Shown piece after piece: positions 18,096 to 26,095 of a DNA stretch of 64,000 nucleotides. Location of the stretch: assembly GCF_900142655.1 (NCBI RefSeq), contig NZ_FRBQ01000003.1:312060-376059 (forward strand), read 5' to 3'. The number at the start of each line of letters is the position of its first letter. The first letter of the stretch is position 1. Under the pieces are notes generated by a model. That model did no database searches and was not told the origin of the DNA. It saw only the letters and a program-made list of their open reading frames with translations. The DNA is from Phytopseudomonas punonensis (GTDB lineage: Bacteria > Pseudomonadota > Gammaproteobacteria > Pseudomonadales > Pseudomonadaceae). The position numbers were made by a program, and so were the translations under genes.

Positions 18096-20939
18096 TCAAC
18101 CCGCAACCAACACTCGAATAGCTTCCAGGCGCAGGGCGGCCTTGTCTAGCATGGCCAGGCCTTGCTCGCGCTGCTCGCGCAGCGCCTCCAGCTCGCTGTC
18201 ACGCACGCTCGGGTTGACCGCTTGCAGGGCAGTCAGTCGGGCCAGCTCTTCGTCCAGCTCCGCAGCCAGACGGCGTTTGGCTTCGGTGACGCGTTCGACG
18301 TGGCGCGGCGAGATCTTTGTTTCACCGGCGGCGATCTTCGGCGTCAGTGCATCGCGTTGGGCCTGTACGAACTTGTTGGCGCTGGCGCGTGGCACGGCTT
18401 CGAGTTGGTCGTTGAGAGTCTCGAACGAGACCTTCGAGGCCAGGTCGTTGCCATTGCCGTCGAGCAGGCAACGCAGCGCAGCCGGCGGCAGATAGCGGCC
18501 GAGTTGCAGGCTGCGCGGCGCGACCACTTCGCTGACATACAGCAGCTCCAGCAGCACGGTGCCAGGCTTGAGCGCCTTGTTCTTGATCAGTGCCACCGAG
18601 GTGTTGCCCATCGAGCCAGAGCGCACCAAGTCCATGCCGCCCTGCACCATGGGGTGTTCCCAGGTGAGGAACTGCATGTCCTCACGGGACAGTGCCAGGT
18701 CGCGGTCGTAGGTGATGGTCACGCCTTCGTCGTCGCCGAGCGGGAAGCTGGCGTCGAGCATCTTCTCGCTGGGGCGCAGGATCAGTGCGTTGTCCGAATG
18801 GTCTTCGCTGTCGATACCAAAGGCGTCGAACAGCTGCTCCATGTACATCGGCAGGGCGAACTGATCGTCCTGCTCGAGGATCGCCTCGACCAGCGCTTCG
18901 CCTTCACCGGCGCCGCCGGAGTTGAGCTCCAGCAGGCGGTCGCGACCGGCGTGCAGCTCGCCTTCCAGGCGCTGGCGTTCGGTGGTGGCTTCGTCGATAA
19001 GCGCCTGCCACTGGCCGTCGTCGGCATTTTCCAGCATTGGTAGCAGGCGGCTGCCGAACTGGTGCTGCAGGGCGTTGCCGGTCGGGCAAGTGGCCAGGAA
19101 GGCATTCAGCGCCCCGTGGTACCACTGGAACAGACGCTCCTGCGGGCTGTTTTCCAGGTACGGCACGTGCAGCTGGATCTTGTGCTTCTGGCCGATCCGG
19201 TCGAGGCGACCGATACGTTGCTCGAGCAGGTCCGGGTGGGCCGGCAGATCGAACAGTACCAGGTGGTGGGCAAACTGGAAGTTGCGGCCTTCGGAGCCGA
19301 TTTCCGAACAGATCAGTACCTGGGCACCGAATTCTTCATCGGCGAAGTAGGCAGCGGCGCGGTCACGCTCGAGGATGCTCATGCCCTCGTGGAACACGGT
19401 GGCCGGGATGCCGGAGCGCACGCGCAGGGCATCTTCCAGGTCCATGGCGGTTTCGGCGTGGGCGCAGATCACCAGTACCTTGAATTTCTTGAGCATCTTC
19501 AGGGTGTCGATCAGCCATTCGACGCGCGGGTCGAAGCGCCACCACCGTTGGTCTTCCTCGATATCGGCCTGGCCCTGATAGCTGACTTCCGGGTACAGCT
19601 CTGCATGCTCGCCCAGCGGCAGCTCCATGTACTCGTCCGGGCTCGGCAGCGGGTAAGCGTGCAGCTCGCGCTCGGGGAAGCCCTGCACGGCGGCGCGGGT
19701 GTTGCGGAACAGCAGACGGCCGGTGCCGTGGCGGTCGAGCAGTTCGCGTACCAGGCGGGCGCGGGCGTCGGTGTCGCCACCGTCGGCGGCGTCGAGCAGT
19801 TCGCGGCTTTCATCGCCCAGGAAGCTGCCGATGGCGTCGCGGGCCTGGGCGCTCAGCTGGCCCTGGTCAAGCAGTTCCTGCACCGCCTCGGCCACCGGTT
19901 GGTAGCTGGCGCTCTCGGCGCGGAAGGCTTGCAGGTCATGGAAGCGATTCGGGTCGAGCAGGCGCAGGCGCGCGAAGTGGCTGTCCTGGCCAAGCTGTTC
20001 AGGGGTGGCGGTTAGCAGCAGTACACCAGGGATGACTTCGGCCAGTTGCTCGACCAGGCTGTATTCGCGGCTGGCCTTTTCCGGGTGCCAGACTAGGTGG
20101 TGGGCTTCGTCGACGACCATCAGGTCCCAGCCGGCTGCGAATAGTGCGTCCTGAGCCTTTTCGTCTTCGCACAGCCACTCGAGGGCGACCAGTGCCAGTT
20201 GCGCGTCTTCGAACGGGTTACTGGCATCGCTTTCGATAAAGCGTTCGGCATCGAACAGCGCCACTTCCAGGTTGAAGCGGCGGCGCATTTCCACCAGCCA
20301 CTGGTGCTGCAGGTTTTCCGGCACCAAGATCAGCACGCGGTTGGCGCGCCCGGAGAGCAGCTGGCGATGGATAACCAGGCCTGCTTCGATGGTCTTGCCG
20401 AGACCCACTTCGTCGGCCAGCAGTACGCGCGGGGCGATACGGTCGGCCACTTCACGGGCGATGTGCAACTGGTGAGCGATAGGTTGCGCACGTACGCCGC
20501 CCAAGCCCCACAGCGAGGACTGCACCTGCTTGCTGGTGAACTCCAGGGTGCGATAACGCAGCGAGAACCACGGCAGCGGGTCGATCTGTCCGGCGAACAG
20601 GCGGTCGCTGGCCAGGCGGAACTGGATGAAGTTGGACAGCTGGGTTTCCGGCAGGGTGACAGCCTGGTTCTTGGCGTCGAGGCCGTGGTAGACCAGCAGG
20701 CCATCGACATCGTCGACTTCGCGTACGGTCAGTTTCCAACCTTCGAAGTGGGTGATCTCGTCGCCCGGCGAGAAGCGTACGCGGGTCAGCGGCGCGTTAC
20801 GCGCGGCGTACTGGCGGGTTTCGCCGGTGGCGGGGTAGAGCACGGTGAGCATGCGGCCGTCCTGCATGAGGATGGTGCCCAAGCCCAGTTCCGCTTCGCT
20901 GTCGCTGATCCAGCGTTGCCCCGGTTGATACTCCGCCAT
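18096..20939 (-). CDS. rapA: RapA, RNA polymerase-associated SWI/SNF ATPase
   Basis: ATP-dependent recycling factor that binds RNA polymerase and rescues it after transcription. The 947 residues contain N-terminal Tudor-like domains (about 1-105) and a Snf2 ATPase with Walker A DEVGLGKT (176-183) and DEAH (277-280). The helicase C domain has [16 protein letters not shown] and [11 protein letters not shown], and a long RapA-specific C-terminus follows. The ATG at 20939 has GGAG 9 bases upstream; an in-frame GTG at 20954 is possible but worse. The gene stands alone and its sequence closely follows Pseudomonas RapA throughout. Confidence 0.96.
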   Translation of the reverse strand: MAEYQPGQRWISDSEAELGLGTILMQDGRMLTVLYPATGETRQYAARNAPLTRVRFSPGDEITHFEGWKLTVREVDDVDGLLVYHGLDAKNQAVTLPETQLSNFIQFRLASDRLFAGQIDPLPWFSLRYRTLEFTSKQVQSSLWGLGGVRAQPIAHQLHIAREVADRIAPRVLLADEVGLGKTIEAGLVIHRQLLSGRANRVLILVPENLQHQWLVEMRRRFNLEVALFDAERFIESDASNPFEDAQLALVALEWLCEDEKAQDALFAAGWDLMVVDEAHHLVWHPEKASREYSLVEQLAEVIPGVLLLTATPEQLGQDSHFARLRLLDPNRFHDLQAFRAESASYQPVAEAVQELLDQGQLSAQARDAIGSFLGDESRELLDAADGGDTDARARLVRELLDRHGTGRLLFRNTRAAVQGFPERELHAYPLPSPDEYMELPLGEHAELYPEVSYQGQADIEEDQRWWRFDPRVEWLIDTLKMLKKFKVLVICAHAETAMDLEDALRVRSGIPATVFHEGMSILERDRAAAYFADEEFGAQVLICSEIGSEGRNFQFAHHLVLFDLPAHPDLLEQRIGRLDRIGQKHKIQLHVPYLENSPQERLFQWYHGALNAFLATCPTGNALQHQFGSRLLPMLENADDGQWQALIDEATTERQRLEGELHAGRDRLLELNSGGAGEGEALVEAILEQDDQFALPMYMEQLFDAFGIDSEDHSDNALILRPSEKMLDASFPLGDDEGVTITYDRDLALSREDMQFLTWEHPMVQGGMDLVRSGSMGNTSVALIKNKALKPGTVLLELLYVSEVVAPRSLQLGRYLPPAALRCLLDGNGNDLASKVSFETLNDQLEAVPRASANKFVQAQRDALTPKIAAGETKISPRHVERVTEAKRRLAAELDEELARLTALQAVNPSVRDSELEALREQREQGLAMLDKAALRLEAIRVLVAG

Positions 20940-21114
20940 GCTGCCTGTCTCCACCTGTAAAAAAGCCGGCTATGTTACCGCAGTGCCAGGCCTGACCAAA
21001 GGTGCATCACGCCTGTTTTGGCACTTACCGACGCGCGTCCGGTCAGACAGTGTAGTAACGCAGCCATAAAGTCGCCCGCTACGCTGCCGATAAAGCTGCA
21101 AAGAGAGGTCACCT

Positions 21115-21411
21115 ATGTTGCCGCCGATTCCCCACAGCCTGGTTCCGGTCACTGCCCAGCAGGACGTGGTCAAGTCGCGCCCGGAAATCGCTCCGGTAAC
21201 CCCAACCGCCGAAACGGCTCAGGAGGATGCGGTCGGCCTCGACAAGCGCCATCCGCAGGAAGTCGAAGAGCGACTGCGTGAAGAGCAGCGCCGTCGGCAG
21301 CGGCGTGGCTATACCGCGGCCGAGCTGGCCGAAGGCGAGGTCGATGAGGCGGATGAGCCAGCCATCGATCAATTGCCGCGACAGGGTCTTTGGGTGGACG
21401 TAGAAGTTTGA
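21115..21411 (+). CDS. Conserved small protein of unknown function, upstream of alkB
   Basis: A 98-residue hydrophilic protein with no signal peptide or membrane segment. The first third is Pro/Val/Thr rich and looks disordered. The middle (about 43-72) is a highly charged helix, Glu and Arg rich (EERLREEQRRRQRRGY). The ATG is well placed behind AGAGAGG. Its stop (TTTGA) overlaps the likely TTG start of alkB, so the two are probably translated together. I do not recognise a family. It is divergent from rapA, with 175 bases between the starts. Confidence 0.7.
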   Translation: MLPPIPHSLVPVTAQQDVVKSRPEIAPVTPTAETAQEDAVGLDKRHPQEVEERLREEQRRRQRRGYTAAELAEGEVDEADEPAIDQLPRQGLWVDVEV

Positions 21412-22034
21412 CGCACGTGGAAACTCCGCAGGCTGGCCTGTTCGATCACGCAGGGCTGCAGCTGCCGGATGCCGAGCTCAGTTACTTACCAGCCTGGATC
21501 GACCGCGCCACGGCCGATCACTGGCTGCAAACGCTGGTCGAGCAAACGCCCTGGCAACAACCCGAAGTGCTGCTATTCGGCCGTCGCCATCCGGTGCCTC
21601 GCCTGCTCGCCTGGTATGGCGACAGTGAAGCCAGTTATCGTTATTCCGGTATGACCCACCAGCCGTTGCCCTGGGCACCTTTACTCGCCGAGATTCGCAA
21701 TCGCCTGGTCAATGCGCTGGGACAGCCGCTCAATGGCGCGCTGCTCAACTACTACCGCGACGGCCAGGACTCCATGGGCTGGCACAGCGACGATGAGCGA
21801 GAGCTGGGCGTCGAGCCTTTGGTAGCGTCATTGAGCCTGGGCGGTGAGCGGCGTTTCGATCTGCGTCGCAAGGGCCACAGCCGTATCGAACATTCGCTGC
21901 AGCTCGAACACGGCTCGCTACTGGTCATGAGCGGCCAGACGCAGCATCATTGGCAGCATCAGGTGGCGAAAACGCGCAAGCCTTGCGCGCCACGCCTGAA
22001 CCTTACGTTTCGTCTGATCCGGGCGCCGCTATGA
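21408..22034 (+). CDS. alkB: AlkB-like Fe(II)/2-oxoglutarate dioxygenase
   Basis: DNA or RNA repair dioxygenase that removes alkyl groups from bases. The jelly-roll core shows the Fe ligands H126 and D128 (GWHSDDE) and H184 (HHWQHQV). R196 and R202 in PRLNLTFR bind 2-oxoglutarate. The compact 208-residue form resembles ALKBH2/3-type bacterial proteins more than E. coli AlkB. The start is unclear: there is no in-frame ATG at the beginning, TTG 21408 overlaps the upstream stop (TTGA), GTG 21417 and TTG 21390 are alternatives. The stop overlaps the next gene (ATGA). Confidence 0.88.
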   Translation: MTHVETPQAGLFDHAGLQLPDAELSYLPAWIDRATADHWLQTLVEQTPWQQPEVLLFGRRHPVPRLLAWYGDSEASYRYSGMTHQPLPWAPLLAEIRNRLVNALGQPLNGALLNYYRDGQDSMGWHSDDERELGVEPLVASLSLGGERRFDLRRKGHSRIEHSLQLEHGSLLVMSGQTQHHWQHQVAKTRKPCAPRLNLTFRLIRAPL

Positions 22035-22192
22035 GCAATGATGTGAAACTGATCGATTTCGCCGCCGAGCGCGACAAACGCATCCACGACCTGCACGACA
22101 AGAAGCTCGAAGATATGCGCAACGCCTTCGAGCAGGCGCTGCCGTTGCCCAAGGGCAAGAAGAAGTCCAAGAGCAAACCGAAGAAACGCTGA
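22031..22192 (+). CDS. Small basic protein of unknown function
   Basis: A 53-residue protein starting MSNDVKLIDFAAERDKRIHD. It is an amphipathic charged helix followed by a Lys-rich tail (KGKKKSKSKPKKR). No membrane segment is present. The start codon overlaps the alkB stop as ATGA, so it is probably coupled to it. The basic tail suggests nucleic-acid or ribosome contact, but that is only an inference. Confidence 0.7.
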   Translation: MSNDVKLIDFAAERDKRIHDLHDKKLEDMRNAFEQALPLPKGKKKSKSKPKKR

Positions 22193-22329
22193 GCGGTTTC
22201 CTACTCGGTTCGCTACTGCGCCTTTTCTCTGTTGCAGCCTCTCCCAAATGCCAGCAGCGCTCTGCTGTATGTATTCCGTTGATCCGGGTCACCATCTGAA
22301 CCCTATCTGCACACGCTGCGGCTCCACCC

Positions 22330-22343
22330 TTGACCTGGGTCAA
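22330..22343. promoter_or_regulatory. ANR/FNR-like box upstream of ccoM
   Basis: TTGACCTGGGTCAA is a perfect palindrome that fits the ANR/DNR/FNR pattern TTGAy-N4-rTCAA. Its centre lies about 73 bases upstream of the ccoM start. A -10-like TAACGT at 22365-22370 would put the box near -41, the usual activating position. This fits a gene for a microaerobic oxidase subunit. Confidence 0.65.
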
Positions 22344-22409
22344 TGGCGGGCAGCGCGTGGCTGTTAACGTAGTCCCATACCCGAGAGACAACAGGTGCAA
22401 GGAGGCAGC

Positions 22410-22526
22410 ATGTTCTTAGATGTGGTGGTTCTGGCCGGTATCGGCACTGTCGGACTGATGATTCTGTTTGGCTTCGGGTTCACGTATTTCGTCTGGAAGG
22501 ATGCGAGCAAGAAAAAGCCGCAGTGA
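22410..22526 (+). CDS. ccoM: CcoM-like small membrane subunit of cbb3 cytochrome oxidase
   Basis: A 38-residue peptide with one hydrophobic helix (about 4-29), then the charged tail WKDASKKKPQ. The pattern MFLDVVVLAGIGTVGLM...GFGFTYFVWKD matches my recollection of CcoM, the small subunit that stabilises cbb3-type terminal oxidase in Pseudomonas stutzeri. AAGGAGG precedes the ATG closely, an ANR-like box lies upstream, and a perfect terminator follows at 22557, so it is a self-contained unit away from the cco operon. It is short enough to be missed by gene callers. Confidence 0.75.
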   Translation: MFLDVVVLAGIGTVGLMILFGFGFTYFVWKDASKKKPQ

Positions 22527-22556
22527 TATCCGGGCTAACGAGCACGCAAGGCATTG

Positions 22557-22581
22557 GGGCGACTTCGGTCGCCCTTTTTTT
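22557..22581 (+). terminator. Rho-independent terminator after ccoM
   Basis: GGGCGAC, a TTCG tetraloop and GTCGCCC are followed by seven T residues. It lies 30 bases after the ccoM stop. Confidence 0.92.
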
Positions 22582-22641
22582 CGTCTGCGTTTTTGCGTTT
22601 GCACGGGCTTGAGCGTTGGTCGATTGCTGGACAGTATATGC

Positions 22642-22653
22642 TTAGCTAGCTAA
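22642..22653. promoter_or_regulatory. Palindrome TTAGCTAGCTAA, candidate operator of the efflux operon
   Basis: A perfect 12-base palindrome in an AT-rich stretch, about 80-90 bases upstream of the FUSC start. Many MarR/PecS-type repressors bind sites of this TAGCTAGCTA kind. No MarR gene is adjacent. Confidence 0.4.
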
Positions 22654-22730
22654 TAATTTGCCCCCTGCACGGAGGCGGAACCCTTTGGCTGCGGCTATGT
22701 TCAGAGCTGAGACGTTTTCAGGTAAGCATC

Positions 22731-24770
22731 GTGCGTGATTCTTTGCTGGCGTTCATTGCGCCGAGCACTCAAGCCCTTCAGTTTGCGATCAAGACCCTGC
22801 TTGGCGGCGGTCTGGCGCTCTGGCTCGCCCTGCGTTTAGGCCTCGAGCAGCCGCAGTGGGCGTTCATGACTGCCTTTATCGTCGCCCAGCCACTCTCCGG
22901 CATGGTGGTGCAGAAGGGCCTGGCGCGCCTGCTGGGCACCCTGGTTGGCACCTTCATGGCGGTGGTGATGATGGCGCTGTTCGCGCAGATGCCGCTGCTG
23001 TTCGTGCTGGCGTTCGCGCTCTGGCTGGGCCTATGCACGGCAGCCTCGACCATGCTGCGCAGCGCCTGGTCCTATGCCTTCGTGCTGGCCGGTTACACGG
23101 TGGCGATCATCGGTCTGCCGGCGATTGGCAAGCCCCAGGTGATCTTCGATGAAGCCATCGCCCGTTCCACGGAAATCTGCCTGGGTATCGTCTGCGCCAC
23201 CCTGAGCAGCGCGCTGCTTTGGCCACAGCGGGTCGAGCGTCAGCTCGCTCAGCAGGCCCGCGACGCCTGGCAGACTGGCCTCAAGGCGGCGCGCCAGGCG
23301 TTGACCGGCGAGGAGGAGGCGCGCCAGGGGCTGCTCGAAGCCTTGTCACGTATCGTTGCCGTGGATGCTCAGCGCGAGCACGCCTGGTTCGAGGGTGAGC
23401 GCGGTCGCCAGCGTGCCATCGCGCTGCGAGTGCTGAGCCGCGATCTGCTTGGTGTACTGCGCCTGGCGCGCGGCGTGGCGCGCCAGTGGCGGCAGCTGAG
23501 CAGCCACGAAGCGCAAGCCGTGGCGCCTTGGCTGCAGGAAGTGGATGAGCGCCTGCAGCATGAGGCGAGCGACCGCCCACAACTGATCGAGCGTTTGCGT
23601 CAGGCTGCTGAGGACGACGAGTTCAACGGCGGCCAGCAGCTTTGTCTGGAGCGCATGGCGGTGCTGTTGCTGCGCATCGAGGACGCCAGCCGCGCGCTGC
23701 TCGCCGTCGAGCAGGGCAAGGCGCCGGTGGATGCACCACGGGCGCTGTCCTGGCACTACGACTGGCAGAGCGCGCTGGTATTCGGTTCTCGCAGTGCCCT
23801 GGCATTCCTGACCCTGGCGAGTTTCTGGCTGGCCACCGGCTGGACCCACGCAGTCGGCGCCATGCTGCTGGCCTGTGTGGTGTGCAGCCTGTTTGCCCGC
23901 CTGGAGGCAGCGCCGCAGATCGGCATGATGTTCTTGCGCGGCATCCTCTACGCACTACCGGTGGCGTTCTTCGTCGGGCAGATTCTGATGCCGCAGATCG
24001 ACGGTTTCGTGATGCTTTTTATGGTACTTGGCGTGCCACTGTTCTTTGGCGTGCTGGGCATGGCCAAGCCGCCGATTGCCGCCACCTCGACTGCTTTTTG
24101 CCTGCACTTCATCGTGCTGTGCCTGCCGGCTCCAGGCGTGGGTTACAACGTGGAGTTCTTTCTCAACGAAGCGCCAGGCTTGTTGATGGGCGTCGGCGTC
24201 GCGGTGATGGCCTTCCGGCTGGTGGTGCTGCGCAACCCGGTGTGGCATGGCCGGCGCCTGGTGCATGCCATGCTGGTCGACCTCGGCCGGCTCACCCGCC
24301 GTGATCTCGGTCGGGCGGAAAACTGGTTTGGCGGGCGTATGGCTGATCGCTTGCTGCAGCTGGCGCGGCACTACCCGGCGCGCCCTGATCAGGCGCGCAG
24401 CCGTTGGGACGAAGGTGTCGCCGGGCTCGACCTTGGCGACGAGTTGCTGCACCTGCGTGCCTGTCTGGCCAAAGCCGACGCCGGCCTGGCCCGTTCGCAG
24501 CGGCGCTTTCTGCAGCGCCTCGATGACGCCCTGGAGCGAGGCCCGGCACCCGGCCGCGAGGATGACCTGAATACGCCAGTGGCCGAGCTGCAGGAAGCCC
24601 TGCGCGCCTGCACGCCGAGCATCGACAAGCGCCTGGCCGAAGCGGCGCTGTTGCAATTGCAGAACGGCTGGCGCCACTGGTGTCAGCTCAGAACCTGTGT
24701 AGGGCCTAGCGAGCTAGAGCCCTGCAAGGCAAAAACAGGCGAAGACGCGGAGTTTACAAGCGGTAAATGA
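22731..24770 (+). CDS. FUSC/AaeB-type aromatic acid efflux transporter
   Basis: Inner-membrane transporter, probably exporting p-hydroxybenzoate-like acids with the two following proteins. The 679 residues show two halves with hydrophobic blocks (about 18-165 and 345-505) separated by cytoplasmic segments, as in AaeB. The start is GTG 22731 behind a weak AGGTAA. Codons 655-679 and the stop are contributed by the palindromic repeat at 24693-24817, so the true ancestral C-terminus was probably near residue 654. It is first of three genes; the AaeX-like gene starts 75 bases later. The substrate is not shown by the sequence. Confidence 0.85.
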   Translation: MRDSLLAFIAPSTQALQFAIKTLLGGGLALWLALRLGLEQPQWAFMTAFIVAQPLSGMVVQKGLARLLGTLVGTFMAVVMMALFAQMPLLFVLAFALWLGLCTAASTMLRSAWSYAFVLAGYTVAIIGLPAIGKPQVIFDEAIARSTEICLGIVCATLSSALLWPQRVERQLAQQARDAWQTGLKAARQALTGEEEARQGLLEALSRIVAVDAQREHAWFEGERGRQRAIALRVLSRDLLGVLRLARGVARQWRQLSSHEAQAVAPWLQEVDERLQHEASDRPQLIERLRQAAEDDEFNGGQQLCLERMAVLLLRIEDASRALLAVEQGKAPVDAPRALSWHYDWQSALVFGSRSALAFLTLASFWLATGWTHAVGAMLLACVVCSLFARLEAAPQIGMMFLRGILYALPVAFFVGQILMPQIDGFVMLFMVLGVPLFFGVLGMAKPPIAATSTAFCLHFIVLCLPAPGVGYNVEFFLNEAPGLLMGVGVAVMAFRLVVLRNPVWHGRRLVHAMLVDLGRLTRRDLGRAENWFGGRMADRLLQLARHYPARPDQARSRWDEGVAGLDLGDELLHLRACLAKADAGLARSQRRFLQRLDDALERGPAPGREDDLNTPVAELQEALRACTPSIDKRLAEAALLQLQNGWRHWCQLRTCVGPSELEPCKAKTGEDAEFTSGK

Positions 24771-24817
24771 GCAGTCTGAGCCTGTTTTTAACGCAGCAGG
24801 GCCGACGCGCAGCAGGT
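24693..24817. repeat. Nested palindromic repeat that supplies the end of the FUSC gene
   Basis: The outer arms ACCTG...GGGCC and GGCC...CAGGT enclose the inner arms CCCTGC-AAGGC-AAAAACAGGC (24720-24740) and GCCTGTTTTTAACGCAGCAGGG (24780-24801). The centre includes AGTTTACAAGCGGTAAATGAGC. It resembles dispersed palindromic repeats of Pseudomonas genomes. It starts inside the coding frame of the FUSC protein and ends just before the ribosome site of the AaeX-like gene. Confidence 0.65.
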
Positions 24818-24845
24818 CGTACACTGGTTCTGGAGGGAGAAGCAA

Positions 24846-25049
24846 ATGGGTTTACATGAATGGTCGCTGGGCGGCGTATTGCTGAGCCCCATGGCGGCTT
24901 ACGCGGTTTTGGCGCTGCTGCTCACCGGCGTGGTACGCCTGGGCCTGCAGCGCGTTGGACTGGCGCAGTGGATCTGGCACGAGGCCTTGTTCGACTGCGC
25001 CCTGTTTGTTTGCGTCCTGGCGGCGGTTATTGCCGTCCTGGCGACTTGA
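24846..25049 (+). CDS. AaeX-like DUF1656 small membrane protein
   Basis: A 67-residue protein with two hydrophobic helices (about 9-32 and 45-66). This is the DUF1656 family, which accompanies AaeA/AaeB-type efflux pumps. GGAGGGAG precedes the ATG. It lies between the FUSC transporter gene and the membrane-fusion protein gene, and its stop is 10 bases before the latter. Confidence 0.88.
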   Translation: MGLHEWSLGGVLLSPMAAYAVLALLLTGVVRLGLQRVGLAQWIWHEALFDCALFVCVLAAVIAVLAT

Positions 25050-25059
25050 GGAGAAAAGC

Positions 25060-25911
25060 ATGCGTTCGACCATTCGCGTCGGCATTACCCTGGCTGTGGT
25101 GGTAGCGGCGATCTTTGCTGGCGCCTGGATCTGGCAGCACTACATGTATTCGCCGTGGACCCGCGACGCCCGCGTGCGCGCCGATGTGGTGACCATCGCC
25201 CCGGACGTTTCCGGCTGGGTGCTCGAACTCAAGGTGCATGACAATCAGCAGGTGAAGGCCGGCGATCTGCTGATGACCATCGACCGTGACCGCTACCAGG
25301 CCGCGTTGGAAAAGGCCCAGGCCGTGGTCGACATCCGCAAGCAGCAGCTCAGCCTGCGCGAGCACGAAGCCTCGCGCCGTGCGCAGCTGGGCAGCCAGGC
25401 GATCAGTGCCGAGCTGCGCGAGAACGCGCAGATCAATGCCGAGATGGCGCGCAGTGAATACCGCGAGGCCCAGGCCGACCTTCGCATCGCCCAGCTCAAT
25501 CTGGAGCGCAGCGAAGTGCGCGCGCCGCGCGACGGCCAGATCACCAACCTGAGGCTGGCCCAAGGCAACTACGTGACGGCCGGGCAGGCGGTGATGGCCC
25601 TGGTCGATACCGGCTCGTTCTACGTGCAGGCCTATTTCGAGGAAACCAAGCTGCCACGCATTCAGGTCGGCGCGCCGGTGGAAGTCTGGTTGATGGGCGG
25701 TGAGCAGGAGATTCGTGGTCAGGTGGAAGGCATCAGCCGCGGCATCACCGACCGCAATGCCAGCCCGGACGGCCAGTTGCTGGCCAATGTCGAACCGACC
25801 TTCAACTGGGTGCGCTTGGCCCAGCGCATTCCGGTGCGCATCAAGCTTGATGCCATGCCTGAGAGCGTCCAACTCAGCGCTGGCATGACCGCCAGCGTGC
25901 GGGTGGAGTAG
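25060..25911 (+). CDS. AaeA/EmrA-like periplasmic membrane fusion protein
   Basis: HlyD-family adaptor that links the FUSC transporter to the outer membrane. The 283 residues have an N-terminal anchor (about 7-28), a lipoyl half (about 45-80, APDVSGWVLELKVHDNQQVKAGD), a helical hairpin (about 80-155) with Arg/Glu/Gln-rich coiled coil, the second lipoyl half (RAPRDGQITNL) and a beta-barrel domain. The ATG at 25060 has GGAG upstream; the longer open frame overlaps the DUF1656 gene. It is the last gene of the operon, and palindromic repeats follow. Confidence 0.9.
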   Translation: MRSTIRVGITLAVVVAAIFAGAWIWQHYMYSPWTRDARVRADVVTIAPDVSGWVLELKVHDNQQVKAGDLLMTIDRDRYQAALEKAQAVVDIRKQQLSLREHEASRRAQLGSQAISAELRENAQINAEMARSEYREAQADLRIAQLNLERSEVRAPRDGQITNLRLAQGNYVTAGQAVMALVDTGSFYVQAYFEETKLPRIQVGAPVEVWLMGGEQEIRGQVEGISRGITDRNASPDGQLLANVEPTFNWVRLAQRIPVRIKLDAMPESVQLSAGMTASVRVE

Positions 25912-25926
25912 GGCGCTTTCGCAGTT

Positions 25927-25986
25927 GTAGGAGCGGCTTCAGCCGCGAGGTCTTCATGGGGGTGTCGCGGCTAAAGCCCCTCCCAC
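25927..25986. repeat. Palindromic repeat after the efflux operon
   Basis: GTAGGAGCGGCTTCAGCCGC on the left faces GCGGCTAAAGCCCCTCCCAC on the right. It belongs to the common Pseudomonas 'GTAGGAGCGGCTTTAGCCGCGA' type. A relative lies at 58351-58402. Confidence 0.75.
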
Positions 25987-26002
25987 GTTTTAGCGTCAGT
26001 TC

Positions 26003-26079
26003 GTAGGGTGGACAACGCGAAGCTTGTCCACCGCTTGGACTGACGCAATGGTGGATGAAAAAAGCGTCATCCACCCTAC
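26003..26079. repeat. GTAGGGTGGA...TCCACCCTAC palindromic repeat
   Basis: The outer arms GTAGGGTGGA and TCCACCCTAC enclose internal GGACAACG...CTTGTCCACC and GGTGGATGA...CGTCATCCACC hairpins. Relatives lie at 30098-30173, 59473-59502 and 61153-61203. It sits at the 3' end of codA, convergent with the efflux operon. Confidence 0.7.
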
Positions 26080-26095
26080 GGCCAAATGCACCTGA

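Noticed and set aside
22029-22400. 123-codon minus-strand frame overlapping the 53-residue gene
   Set aside because: Basic, Ser/Arg/Cys-rich shadow translation without ribosome site; it crosses the ANR-like box and promoter of ccoM.
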